Source: Spirometra erinaceieuropaei
Taxonomy: Eukaryota > Platyhelminthes > Cestoda > Diphyllobothriidea > Diphyllobothriidae
DNA: 64,000 bases
Assembly (NCBI GenBank): GCA_902702965.1
Contig: CACRXP010000315.1
Location: 166,383-230,382 of the forward strand
Reading direction: 5' to 3'
Shown: in pieces, positions 23,846 to 34,931 of the stretch
How the letters are laid out: every line of letters begins with the position of its first letter
Position numbering within the stretch: position 1 is the first letter of the stretch
Program-made: the position numbers and the translations under genes
Notes under the pieces: model-generated
What the model was told of the DNA's origin: nothing
What the model saw: the letters and a program-made list of their open reading frames with translations, nothing else
Database searches by the model: none

Positions 23846-23848
<3 letters not shown>
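23530..23848 (-). mobile_element. SINE-like unit B with a perfect hairpin, right arm
   Basis: Mirror of 8892-9206. The tRNA-like core lies at about 23635-23705 on the minus strand. Its 5' module is a 36-bp perfect hairpin at 23751-23833. Confidence 0.7.
23751..23833. repeat. Perfect hairpin, 36-bp stem, right arm
   Basis: Stem 23751-23786 with 23798-23833, loop CCCATAAGGCA. Differs from the left-arm hairpin by a matched base-pair swap at 23764/23820. Confidence 0.95.

Positions 23849-23876
<28 letters not shown>
23849..23876. repeat. (TA)n microsatellite, right arm
   Basis: About 13 TA units next to the hairpin. Longer than the left partner. Confidence 0.88.
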
Positions 23877-23879
<3 letters not shown>

Positions 23880-24289
23880 TTAGCAAGTTCATAAAAAGTC
23901 AGTGGGAACAACCCAAGCTACATACGCGACCATTGTTGGCCAAATGTTTTGTTGCGGGCGGCCGGAAAGGAACTCACTTAAAAGACAACTTCCAGACGCG
24001 ATTAAATTATTTCACAGCTAGGCTGCCAGACAGAATTATAACTGTACCCAAGTAATCCATTTTAATCAAAAAACATATTTCAGAATCTCGGTCACTAATG
24101 TTTGACATAGACCAATTACGGTATGGAGAATTTTGCGATGTCCTCGGCCTATCGGAGCACTTGACCTTGTACCCACAGCTCCCTCAAAAGTGAGTTATGC
24201 TCGTCCATTTTGTGAAGGCTGTATCACTTGTAAATATACGTTAACGATTTGTTGGCATTCGCTATCTTACGTTGGGCAGCTGTCGCATT

Positions 24290-26420
24290 GACGTGATTGC
24301 CATTTACATGACAAAAAGAGGACTTTCCAACATTGCTTAATTCTAGTCTAGTTCAGATCACCCTAATTAGAAATGTCAATATTATCACGGGGGACAGAAA
24401 GTATCCTTAAGAACAAAAGTTAACGGAGACGATCGATTAGGCGTCCACAATCTCCGGCGATATCGAAGAGGTTTGGTGTCATTTCAAAGAGATAGCCCAC
24501 AGCCTCATCTCCAACCATTGCCCAATCATGCGCGAAAGACTAACGAATAGACCCCATTGGTTGATTCCGTCCTTAAAGAAGGAAGTTAACAAGAGAAGAA
24601 GTTATGGCAAAGATCCCTCATTGACCGGACACCAGAATCCATAAACAGTTACAAGTTACATAGAAACTGGGTCAAAATGCTCATTGCCAGAGATCGATAA
24701 GTCTTCGAAAAGGGTTTTTTGAACCGTGCCGCAGTTAATCCCAGAGTCCTTTACAGTTGCACAGGGCAGAATACGCGGGAGAAAAATCTTATCCCACTGC
24801 TGCGAAAGGCCGACGGCACGGAAATCTCAGATGACAAGGATAAGGCTGAATATTTCTCTCAGTTCTTCCGGTCCGTTGTGACAAGTGAACCCGATTTTTT
24901 CTGACCCACGTATGAGGACGAAGGAAGGCCTACCATTGAAACAGACTTCTTCACTGAGGCAAGCGCTCAGAAAGACCTGCCCAGGTCCTGATGCAATCTC
25001 CGACAACCCGTTGAAGGAACTATTCCCCGAGATGTCCAAACCGTCAGTCTTGCTCTTCAAACGTCATTTGCTACTGCGTTCCTACCCTCCGATAGGAAGT
25101 CCGCTACCATCACTACGCTTTATAAGGGTGGGAGTCGTTCGTCTGCGAATAACTACAGGCCAGTGAGTCTTGCCTCCACCTGTTGCAAAATAATAGAAAC
25201 ATCATCAAGAAAGCGTTGATGCAGTTCCTCGAGCAGCATTACCTCCCCACTGATGCCCAGCACGGCTTTGAAGTGGTAGATCCTCTCTCACGAATCTAAA
25301 CCTTTCACTCGAACGCTGGACCGAAACACGCGACGAAGGCGATGTGGTACACGCCATCAACATTGACTTTAAAAAGGCCTTCGACAGCGTTCCTCGTCAA
25401 CGTCTCTTGAACAAACTGCGCAACGCTGGAATTCGTGGACGACTTCTTGCGCGGACCCAGAGCTTTTTGACCGGATGGTACGAAAGTGTGCAGGTTGGAC
25501 GTCAATAGTCCCCAGAGGTAAGCGCTGTAAGTGGCGTCCCACAGGGCTCAGTCTTTGGCCCCACGTTATTCCTCGTTTTCATAAATGACTGCGTCAACGA
25601 CCTAGACTGTGGTGTTATCCTGTTTGCTGATGACATTAAATTGAAGAAAGTTATTCCAAATGCGCAGACGGAGACCACCGGCAAAAAAACTCAAACAGCC
25701 TCGAGGACTGGTCGAAGCGTTGGCATGTGCCCTTCAGTGTGAGTAAATGCACCTTTCTTCAACTCGGTAGCTGCAAAGCCTCCGGCTCCAGGACTACCTT
25801 TCTTAACGGTGCACCGCTGCAACAAGTTGACAGTCAGAAGGATTTGGATTACATTTTCACTCAAACCACCACTGCACTGCACGAAGGCGGCTAAGTCGAC
25901 TATGGCTGCATCCCAACCCATTAGGCGAGCTTTTATGGGATTTGAAGTTGACTGTTGAACCAAACTATTTGACACCTCATCTATCATACGCCATACAGAC
26001 ATGGAGACCTTGGACTGTCAAGAACCATACAGTCTTTGAGAAGGTTCAGAGACGGGCGACAAAAATGACGAAAGGCCTGAAAGCACCGCCCTATGAACCT
26101 AGACTGTAAACTCTCGACCTGTTTTCGCCTTCCTACAGGCAAATACACAATGACCTTAAACTTGCATTCCGCATTGTAAACGGCCTACACTGTTGTTTCG
26201 CTCAAGCTTACATGCCCACTTTGCGCGGTCATTCCCTAAAAATACGCTCAGGTAAAGCAAGGTTTAACGGGCGAAAGTTCTTTTTGAGTTTCAGAGTGCT
26301 TGCAGCGTAGAATGTCCTGCCTACTGATTTTGTAATCTCCTCCTGTGTTGACTCATTTAAGTGTAGACTCGACGAGTATCCAGCTTCCCAGTTACAAGCC
26401 ACACATTTTGTCACATAACC
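24290..26420 (+). pseudogene. CR1/Jockey-like LINE reverse transcriptase, right copy
   Basis: Plus-strand mirror of 6316-8440. Order of blocks: linker (VWCHFKEIAHSLISNHCPIM), a frame at 24719-24904 (ISDDKDKAEYFSQFF), RT blocks (NNYRPVSLASTCCKIIE; FKKAFDSVPRQRLLNKL), the SGVPQGS-type block, and an intact FADD box at 25623-25634, then the C-terminal FEKVQRRATKMTKGL. Frameshifts and stops (for example within 25740-25760) make it non-functional as a whole. The endonuclease is missing. It is slightly better preserved in the active site than the left copy. Confidence 0.8.
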
Positions 26421-26740
26421 CATCACCAAACTTACATGCGTTTGTACTACTTACAATGAGTGCGTAGCCGTTAAAGATCACTGATTTTCGACTATCTGCC
26501 AGTTGTCTGTGTTTTGCATGCGATTATTTACAGAATCTCTTTTCCAACCTTTCAATCACCGGTGCTTTTCTCAAACGTCTTGTAACCACTAGGCAGTTCA
26601 AAGGTGCTCGCCTATATTTCCCTTCTGAAACCGAACTGAACTGAATTTAAGTCAGAAAAAAAGATTGATCGGCTGCCTGACCAATCGAATTAGACGAATA
26701 TGCACTGCGGACACGCTGGAGAACAGAATTGTTTTTAGAG

Positions 26741-26778
26741 GGAGAAGGAGGAGGAGGAGGAGGAGGAGGAGGAGGAGA
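26741..26778. repeat. (GGA)n microsatellite, right arm
   Basis: About ten GGA units. Mirror of the longer 5948-6006 tract, without the adjoining GAA run. Confidence 0.9.
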
Positions 26779-27197
26779 AGCGATAACTGGAACAAACAGT
26801 TCATTGGCCCGACGTCTCGGATTCCTAATCGCACACGTGATCAAATACAGTCGACTTAATTCGAAATATTCTGCGATAAAACGGATTTCTCAATAAGCTT
26901 GACAAGAGATACGTGAAGAATCTCCGTCAAAAAGGCGCTTGCCTGCGGCTGAAAAAAAGCAGCTGCAAAGAAGATGAACGCGCGATCACTGGGAAAGTAC
27001 GTGTGGTAGTCTGGGCTTTCAGTCTTGTACAGGCAGCCATCGTCGGGGACCGTGATATTGCGGCGTCAAATGAGCAGTTTTGTAATAAAACAAAGAAGGG
27101 AAATAGGAGTGCAGGGCGTGGTGTTTGCGATAAGGCTGAACCAACGTCGCCTCACTGCGGCATCAGACGACGAAGATGCGATCACTGGAACAAGAAA

Positions 27198-27251
27198 CTT
27201 ATTGGCCTGACGTTTCGGATTCTCACTCGAACCCTTCATCAGAGACAGTCG
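27198..27251 (-). ncRNA. Hammerhead ribozyme-like motif, PLE-1 right copy
   Basis: On the minus strand: CTGATGA at 27242-27236, stem II GGGTTC/GAATCC, GAAA at 27216-27213, then cleavage triplet GTC. One base differs from the left copy, in the linker after the core, so all conserved positions and stem II pairs are kept in both arms. Confidence 0.7.
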
Positions 27252-27477
27252 CAGATAATGGTGATGTTGGCAAAAGCAGTGCAGTATTTATAGCACGTGG
27301 CTGCCGTGGGACCATATGCGCCATGTAAAGAACAGCTCTCGCGATCACCGCTGGGGTCGTAATTGATGCGGTGGTGGCTTGGTAGTCCGAGTCCGAGTCG
27401 TTAATTGCCGTGATTTCGTCATCCGTGCTGGATGCTGGTGTGACGATTGCTCGGCAAATTGGCTCACTGTCACTGGG

Positions 27478-28160
27478 TTAATTGCTCGCCCGTGCCCTCC
27501 CCACGTGACTGATTCTCCTGCCCAGGGAAAATCGCAATACGGAATAGGCCACCGGGAGGTCATTGTGTTTGTTGATGGATTCCGGGCCTGAGAACCATGC
27601 CTCGAGCAGCTCGCAGCTCACGCGGTTTTCACCCCTTGCGAGGATTTCGGCCTTTTGAAATTTGAAAATATGGCCAGGTCTCGTCGAATGAGCCACCACC
27701 TGAGAGCTAGCGTCTCCCCGCCTCACTGCTGCTGCGTGCTCGGCAATTTGCGTCCACAGTAATCTCCCAGTTTCTCTGACATAATTGCTTTGTCCGCAAC
27801 TGCACCAGATCCGATAAACGACTCCAGACGTTTCCCGCCGTGACAGTGGGTCTTTCGGCCTCATGACTTGGCGCCTAATGATTGTTTCCGGCCTGTATGC
27901 AACCCCAACTCCAAGTGAAGTGAGAAGACGATTGACGGCTTCTGAGACGTTCTTCACTTACGGAAGAGCCCGCCAAAATCTGGGACCGGTTGGATTTGGT
28001 CTCTGGTGTCGTTTTCTTATGCACTGGTTGACAAATTTGCGCGGGTGACCATGGGCTCTCATTACCCGTCGAAGATATTGTAATTCAGCAACCCTGTTTT
28101 CCATTTCACTGCAGTGCGTCTCAACGCGCCGGTATAGCGCCCTTACGCAAATGCGTTTTA
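27478..28160 (-). pseudogene. Penelope-like element 3' half, PLE-1 right copy
   Basis: Mirror of 4570-5250. The frame reads ALYRRVETHCSEMENRVAEL onward without the TAG of the left copy, with one TAA before the NVSEAVNRLL region, then the GIY-YIG block GVVYRIWCSCGQSNYVRETG. One residue of the usual YVGETG is Arg here. The reverse transcriptase is absent. Confidence 0.83.
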
Positions 28161-29007
28161 TTTTGGAAGCACCATTTCAAAACTTTCTGCAAATAAAGCC
28201 TCCATTTACAGGGGATAGGACGGGTACAGAAAACGGAAAACAAGCAATAACTGGCCAAAAACTGCAATTGTCTTCAGCATGAAAGAATTACTGTTGAATA
28301 AAGTTCAAAATTCGCGTCAGATTTGCCTTCTTTCAAAACGGCGCTAGCATGGTGTGCCGATGACCTCTTTTTTGTAGTTCAGTCGAATAAAGGGGGAATA
28401 TTATTGCATAATATGTAAAATAGGCCAACGGATGTACCTGTAGGGTAATATCCATGTAAATAGTGGGAGGCGAGATGCTGGGGGCTCAATTCTGAAAGCC
28501 TGCCCTCAAGAGTTTGTATTTACTATTTCAGTTTTCACCTTATTTATCGCATGCTTACGGCCTTAATTAAGAGCATTCCCAAATCAGACTTCATGTGGAC
28601 TGTTATCTGACGAAAACTTGGACTGAATAATAAGTTGCAGTAGTAATAAATTATGTGATCACCTTTCTCTTCCTATCTGTCTCAGACAACTTAGATAAGG
28701 GAAGCTCCAGTAAGGGGAACTAGGTTCACCTGTAATACCATGGAAAGATGGAATTTTAGTCGGAAAAGGAGACGTCTAACAGATATGGACAATAGTCTCG
28801 TAAATGTAATTTACCATAAAGGATCGCTAGCACGTGCAGTTATTTGCAAACGGCCTGTGCTGCATTCAACTTCTCATAAAATTTAGACAATTTTGTTCGT
28901 CTAAAAGTATTGCTGAGCCCTGCGGTGTTAGGTACATTGACTCGCTGAAACTGTCAAACAAACACTGCCACACAGCGTGTCCGCTATGCTCTACGTAACG
29001 AGGAAAA
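28161..29007. other. Arm sequence without a recognised gene
   Basis: Mirror of 3730-4569. Nothing recognised. Confidence 0.35.
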
Positions 29008-29960
29008 CATGCGTAAAAATATTTATGCTCTTGCTCATTCGGTAGAAAATGACGTCTTCTTCGAATTTTATACTCAAAGAAAGGGTATAATGTGATCTCC
29101 AAAAAATATTCCAATTCCCGAATAATTTTGAACAGGACCTGTCGTTACACTCGCATTCAGGGCTTTCAAACTATAGGCCGTATATTTTCCGCGTACGGTA
29201 AACCATACATTTCTCTACGGTATTAAGAGGAGACTATATGCAGTTCAAAAAATTTAGCGGCCGTTTACATTCCCGATCGAAAACCGACTAGACAACGGGC
29301 TCGTGGACCGCTGGTTAGAGGCGTGGAATTCTAACTAACCGGTCGCGAGTTCGAGCCTCGGGTGTTCCACACTTCGGGGTTGGGTATGATTGGCTGACAA
29401 CGGCTAATAAACCAGAAATAGCCATTCCAGTCTCCCTTGTCTTTATCGGTAATGCCATTCTGCCTATATCATGTGCCGCTGTGCGGCTGCTGGTTGGGCT
29501 CGAGAGAGAGAGAGAGCCCGTAAGGCAAAACGGAACGAGTGAGTTCTGTATGAACGATCGGTGAGCGCCCCCTACTATCATCAAATTTTGCAGCGCATTT
29601 GCGCCATATTATTAATTGTACAAGCCACATTGGTAAGTGCTGAGACATGACCTTTTATGGACGGCCGTCTCAGGGTATTCAAAAATCTCACAATTAGAAG
29701 CTTTTTTAAAATCGAATTATACCCTTCCTTCGAGTATAAAATTGGAAGCGAGTATAATTTTCTACCAAATGAGCAAAAGAATAGATACGTTTATGGATTT
29801 TTTTCACGAAATATAATTGAGTTTTTATGGGCATCGAAAATCGTTGAGAAAAGTGCATGCTCCATAAGTAGTCATTTTTTTCGGAGTTTAGTTTTTGCAT
29901 GCAGCCCGATAGATGTTCGTTCGAAAGCCAGCATCCTGCAGCCTAATTTTATTATCAACC
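29008..29960. mobile_element. FB palindromic element, right-arm copy
   Basis: Mirror of 2800-3729, split by the SINE at 29268-29578. Its outer terminus is missing: the sequence passes straight from the arm near the GCATCCTGCAG motif into the segment that pairs with 731-1126. Confidence 0.65.
29268..29578 (+). mobile_element. SINE-like unit B inserted in FB, right arm
   Basis: Mirror of 3167-3462. Carries GCGAGTTCGAGCCTCG as B-box region, the tail ending GGTAATGCCATTCTGCC, and a GA run (GAGAGAGAGAGAG) in the module that follows. Insertion was before the arms were duplicated, since both arms share it at the same place. Confidence 0.65.
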
Positions 29961-30339
29961 GCGGAATAAAGTAGTACAGGCAACTAGTAAATGCAGACCG
30001 CGATTACCTATGAGCATCATGACGATAAAATTTCGTCAGTGGTCGTACGGTAATGCTGCGAAGATTTCCGATAGATCAACTCGGAAAACTAACTGAGTGC
30101 ATCAAGCGACAAGTCCGACAAGAAAATGACCTCCTCTCCTAACTCCTCCTTATCCAGCAAATGTCTTTAGTCTACTCTTGGCATGGGGTTGAAGCAATAA
30201 GCTCACAATTCTAATTGTTTAACAGAGAGAGAGAGAGAGAAGAGTTTGCTTTGTTTTGAAATAATTAATTCAAAATGTTCAGCCCAAACTGGGCTTTATC
30301 CACTATGAGCAATAAGGAAGTTAATATATTACTCAAGAG

Positions 30340-32300
30340 TCAAAAAGTTTAACACAAAAGGGACGATTATTATGGGGACAGTTCAAGTCTAAACTTCTGT
30401 ATTTCCATCTCTTCACACGTAAGATAGCGCGCCGGGAATGGCAATACAAAATCTCGATATGCTGATGTGCGAAAAGAGATAAGTCGGACGCCGTGGCGCA
30501 TCGGGTGGAAAGACTTCGCAGAAATAAGATCAGAATGCAAGGGATGGGCAACGTCATCAGAAATTCGATCAGAAAATTGTGTGACCATTTTGAAATGTCG
30601 CTGAGGGATAACGTCGACTAAAAAGAGACAAGAAATTCCGGCGGCACGAGAGAGCATTTGGAGGACTCGTTTTAAAATTAACAGATCTTTTTAGAGCAAA
30701 GCAGAAAAAATTACAGGAGGGCCATATAGAATAAGGGGAAGAATACAGGCATCTATTAATCGCCAGATTAAGGGTTAAGATGTGCGGTTGGAGCGTAAAC
30801 GACTAATATAAACAAACAGGTTACGAGCTTTGGTAAATAGAGAATCAATATGGAGGAAAAATGGGGGATTTGATGACAAAGTAACGCCAAGGTACCCCAA
30901 AGGATACCTTGTTAAAAAGAATGTCAAAGGATTCAGGACTAGGAGAGGGACGCAGTCGGACTGAATTTTGGTTGTTCATTAGGAAACAATTTTCCCCCGA
31001 CCATACTAGGACCTGGTCAAGACCATTCTTTAGAGACTGGAGGTGTGTCCGATATTTGGGAGGCTGTCAAAAAAATACATCATCGGTATACCTAACCAAA
31101 AGACAGTCGTGTGTGGACCGTAGATCATCCGTGCGGAGAGAGAAGAGGTGAGAGGCTGAAACAGAACCTTGAAGAATTCCACAGTCATTAGGAAGGACCG
31201 CGGATTTCCGCCCGACGGACTGGGCAAATTGAGTGCGTGAAGTAAAGTAACCGCGGAGCTAAGAGACAACCTAGCCTGAAGAGCCGCACGCAGATGTTTT
31301 GGTAAGGGGAGAAGGACGGAATTGAAGACGGAGGAGTAGTCAGGAAAAGCACATGCGTACTCGCAGCAGCCCTTACTAATTCTTGTAGGGCAGAGTGGAC
31401 CACAAGAGCAGCAGCACCTAAGGTACAACGGTTGGCTTTAATTGCAAATTGTATAGAATAGAAAAAACTTGAAGAGAACGGCTTTAGGATATCTTGGGGA
31501 ATTTTTTCAGCAAGCTTTACTAGTGCGGAAGAGCAGAAAATTGGACAAAAAGATTTAGAACCAAAATTAGCGGGGTTTTACGGATATGAGTGATTCTCAC
31601 TTTACGAAGACGCCCGGAACCTTGGAGTCTATGAATGGCGTGTTAATAAAGTGCGTTGTCGTCTGAAAACAACAAGATTTATGGAGAAAAGTTGAGACAC
31701 CGTCTGGTCGGCTAACTGTTGATCCACAACCCGTTTTAAGATGTTTCTCTATTGTTGCCACGGATATGGTTTGGAAAGCACATGGTGGTAGGGGAATGTC
31801 ATTTGAAGGAAGATGAAAGTCATTGTGACTAAAGATAAAATTTTTATTTAAGGAGTCGGAATCAGCATCCATATGTACTATTGTGCTACGGTGACCAGTG
31901 AAACGCCTAAGATTCTTCCAAATTTCAGCAGATATAGGGGAGGAGAAAGAGGTAAAAAGCTGACTAACAAAGAGGTCATTTAGTCTGGCAATCTCCGTTT
32001 TATCAAGATGGCAAGGTCCTTACGGCTGTCATATAAGCCAAGCTTGTAAAGGAGTTCTTTTCACCGAGCTAGAGATTTTAAATAAGGAGAATTAATTCTA
32101 TCCGCTCGTACCATTAGAGTATCAAGAGGACGGCAAATATCAAAAATTTCATTTAAAAACGCTGCTAGGTGGGTAGAACATGATTCAGCACTCGAATGTC
32201 TAAGGAAAGCGGGAATACTATAAGATATGTAAGTCTGAAACAGGCAAATGTTCTGTTCGGATGTGTAGCGAACCTTAACCTTTCTCTCAGGCTTGGCTAC
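30340..32300 (-). pseudogene. LINE reverse transcriptase (LINE-A, right copy)
   Basis: Minus-strand order: an N-terminal RT region in 31872-31597 (PPCAFQTISVATIEKHLKTG, then SRPDGVSTFLHKSCC), a central part (FSSSFFYSIQFAIKANRC), the block GILQGSVSASHLFSLRTDDL, the catalytic box YTDD at 31076-31087, then KNGLDQVLVWSGENCFLMNN, YLGVTLSS-like text and ALKR..KTSPPNALSCRR. A seven-T run right after YTDDV shifts the frame. Several stops make it dead. The endonuclease was not recognised. The first 730 bases of the window are the mirror of its last third. Confidence 0.75.
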
Positions 32301-32765
32301 CGGTGCACGTTAAGTGAGATAAATTTTCGGAAAACCCAATTATGTAGCACGATCGAAAACTGAAAACTATACCCTGATTTTAACAAAAAATGCTTTCTGG
32401 GGTTGGTCAAAATATGATTAAGCGGGGCATCAGCGCGAGTATTGATAGAGCTATGATCATCAAAGCCTAAATTGTGAGGGGAGGTATAATCACGCGATTT
32501 AAGTCACGAAGTTCTCAAGACAGAAAAGCAAAATGTTATGAAAGAAAGTCGAAAAACGGGCTAACACACCTTCGCGAGAAGAGGAAGAATGTAAAAACTA
32601 ACAAATATAATGTCTTTAAAGGTACTCAAAAACAGCTTGCATGGAACAGCGATAACGTCTATTAAATCAACAGAGTACGCAAATAAGAACTTACAGCCTG
32701 TGCACCAAATTCGGATAGCAAAAATGGGAACTCATAGATGTTTTGGCAGATTTTGAATAATTCAC
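32301..32765. other. Inter-repeat sequence
   Basis: Between the LINE-A 5' side and the palindrome. A 63-codon open frame at 32474-32665 is Lys-rich and unrecognised. Confidence 0.35.
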
Positions 32766-32788
32766 ATTGAACCAATTGGGAAAAACTC

Positions 32789-32874
32789 GGCGTTTCGGCG
32801 GGATTCGAACCCACGCTGTAAGCGAAAGGCTTTAGTACAGCCAACGCTCTAACCACTTGAGCTACAAGGCCCCG
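32789..32874 (-). repeat. tRNA-like repeat in the left palindrome arm
   Basis: A box TAGCTCAAGTGGTTAGAGC, B box GGTTCGAATCC. The D stem GCTC/GAGC is intact here, with a 13-base variable-like region. Acceptor ends pair imperfectly. Confidence 0.6.
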
Positions 32875-33164
32875 TCGGACGACGCGTTTTTAATCAAAGT
32901 TGGGTCAAGTTGCCCGCCCAAACTACTGCACCATCTGGAATCCACCAAATCTGATACAGTAAGTTGACTGCCCAAGCAGGATTTCCTAAGTAATTCACCT
33001 AAAATTCACCAGATGACTAGTAGGCTCCCGTAATTCATAGATATTTGAATTATATGAACATATATATACACACATATATTTATATATATTGCTAATTAAA
33101 GCGAAAATGCGCGTCTTTGGGGATAAATGAAAAGAAGAGAGGATCTCGGGAACCATAGATTAAA

Positions 33165-33210
33165 CAGACTGACGTTTCAAAAGCAAACAAGCTTCCATCG
33201 TCGGAGGCGG
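33165..33210 (-). ncRNA. Decayed hammerhead-like motif, left palindrome arm
   Basis: Minus strand reads CCGACGATGG, AAGC-loop-GCTT, then GAAAC-GTC-AGTCTG. It keeps the stem II, GAAA and GTC layout of the PLE hammerheads, but the CTGATGA core is altered to CCGACGA. Probably a relic of a PLE or retrozyme-like repeat. Confidence 0.4.
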
Positions 33211-33355
33211 GTTCTGTACGGCGTCTCACAGCATTTATGGGTGCTGAGCATGCCGGCGTTTTGTCGTTCCTACTGTTATTCGTGCAGGATCTGCTGTCAA
33301 AACATCTATGAATTACGTGAGCCTGCTAGTCATCTGGTGGATTCTAGGTGAATTA

Positions 33356-34340
33356 CAGTGCGTGACCGATCTCGTGAAATGTTGGTCGTAATTCTGAAAT
33401 GTGTTTTCGATTTGAAAGGATTACTTAGGTGGGGTTGTGCTATTAATCAGCATGCAGCATAGGCCTATAGCATTTCGGGCTCAGCAGGATGTCGGCTATT
33501 GAATGCACTCCTTTCTGACCTGCAGAAGCCGCGATCTGCAAATAATGACTACATAAGTAGAATGCATTTTACGTATTGATTTTCGATGGTATTACAAGGT
33601 CAAATATATTTTATTGAAAACGTGCTCAAGCATATGCCTTCTCTTAATCGTTCTGTAGAAAATCACACTGTCTTCATATTTTATACCCGAAGAGAGTGTA
33701 TATTTGGGTTTTTAAAGTTTCAAAGTATCAGATTTTCAAGACCGTGCAATGTCCGTATGTGCGACATCGTACGTGTCCGTTTACCAAGGCTTCTCACGAA
33801 GTCTACAACACAGTCCGGATCCATTGCAAAATTTTATGAACTCTATACGGAATCTTCTTAAGGGTAGAGAGGAATATATGATTTTATTTACGCGGAAAGC
33901 AAGCACCTTGTAAACAGGAATCGCTTAAAGCTAATGCACTGGCAGATCTGGCTCAAACTTATTCGGGGACCGGAAAACTTTTTAAAACCTAAATATACAC
34001 TTTCTTCGGTTATAAAATATGAAGACAGTGTGATTTTCTACAGAACGATTAAGAGAAGGCATATGCTTGAGCACGTTTTCAATAAAATATATTTGACCTT
34101 GTAATACCATCGAAAATCAATACGTAAAATGCATTCTACTTATGTAGTCATTATTTGCAGATCGCGGCTTCTGCAGGTCAGAAAGGAGTGCATTCAATAG
34201 CCGACATCCTGCTGAGTCCGACATGCTATAGGACTATGCTGCATGCTGATTAATAGCACAACCCCACCTAAGTAATCCTTTCAAATCGAAAACACATTTC
34301 AGAATTACGACCAACATTTCACGAGATCGGTCACGCACTG
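33356..34340. mobile_element. FB palindromic element at the centre of the palindrome
   Basis: Bounded by CAGTGCGTGACCGATCTC and its complement. 985 bp. Its halves are as similar as the rest of the palindrome arms, whereas FB halves elsewhere are much more diverged. So this copy was made symmetrical together with its flanks. Confidence 0.8.
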
Positions 34341-34485
34341 TAATTCACCTAGAATCCACCAGATGACTAGTAGGCTCACGTAATTCATCGATGTTTTGAC
34401 AGCAGATCCTGCACGAATAACAGAAGGAACGACAAAACGCCGGCATGCTCAGCACCCATAAATGCTGTGAGACGCCGTACAGAAC

Positions 34486-34531
34486 CCGCCTCCGACGATG
34501 GAAGCTTGTTTGCTTTTGAAACGTCAGTCTG
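34486..34531 (+). ncRNA. Decayed hammerhead-like motif, right palindrome arm
   Basis: Mirror of 33165-33210 with the same CCGACGA core. Confidence 0.4.
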
Positions 34532-34822
34532 TTTAATCTATGGTTCCCGAGATCCTCTCTTCTTTTCATTTATCCCCAAAGACGCGCATTTTCGCTTTAA
34601 TTAGCAATATATATAAATATATGTGTGTATATGTATGTTCATATAATTCAAATATCTATGAATTACGGGAGCCTACTAGTCATCTGGTGAATTTTAGGTG
34701 AATTACTTAGGAAATCCTGCTTGGGCAGTCAACTTACTGTATCAGATTTGGTGGATTCCAGATGGTGCAGTAGTTTGGGCGGGCAACTTGACCCAACTTT
34801 GATTAAAAACGCGTCGTCCGAC

Positions 34823-34907
34823 GGGGCCTTGTAGCTCAAGTGGTTAGAGCGTTGGCTGTACTAAAGCCTTTCGCTTACAGCGTGGGTTCGAATCCCGCCG
34901 AAACGCC
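34823..34907 (+). repeat. tRNA-like repeat in the right palindrome arm
   Basis: Mirror of 32789-32874. A and B boxes intact. Confidence 0.6.
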
Positions 34908-34931
34908 GAGTTTTTCCCAGTTGGGTCAATA

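Larger units (their letters stand above)
21610..31069 (-). repeat. Right arm of the giant inverted repeat
   Basis: Reverse complement of 1-11107, missing the equivalent of about 1127-2800. Carries the same cargo in mirror order. The outer limit of the match here is only the limit of the window on the left side: the LINE-A copy continues past 31069 to about 32300. Confidence 0.93.
32766..34931. repeat. 2.17 kb near-perfect palindrome
   Basis: Arms 32766-33718 and 33978-34931 are reverse complements (coordinate sum 67696-67697) around a loop of about 260 bases. In about 200 bases compared directly I saw four differences, so arm identity is about 98-99%. From outside inwards each arm holds a tRNA-like module, an AT-rich stretch, a hammerhead-like segment flanked by its own inverted repeats of about 50 bases, and half of an FB element. 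Confidence 0.93.

Noticed and set aside
1..31069. Inverted repeat as a simple assembly artefact of one region joined to its own reverse complement
   Set aside because: The arms carry many differences, a 1.67 kb indel and different microsatellite lengths, and both lead into a unique spacer. An artefact joining two diverged haplotypes cannot be fully excluded because of the N gap.
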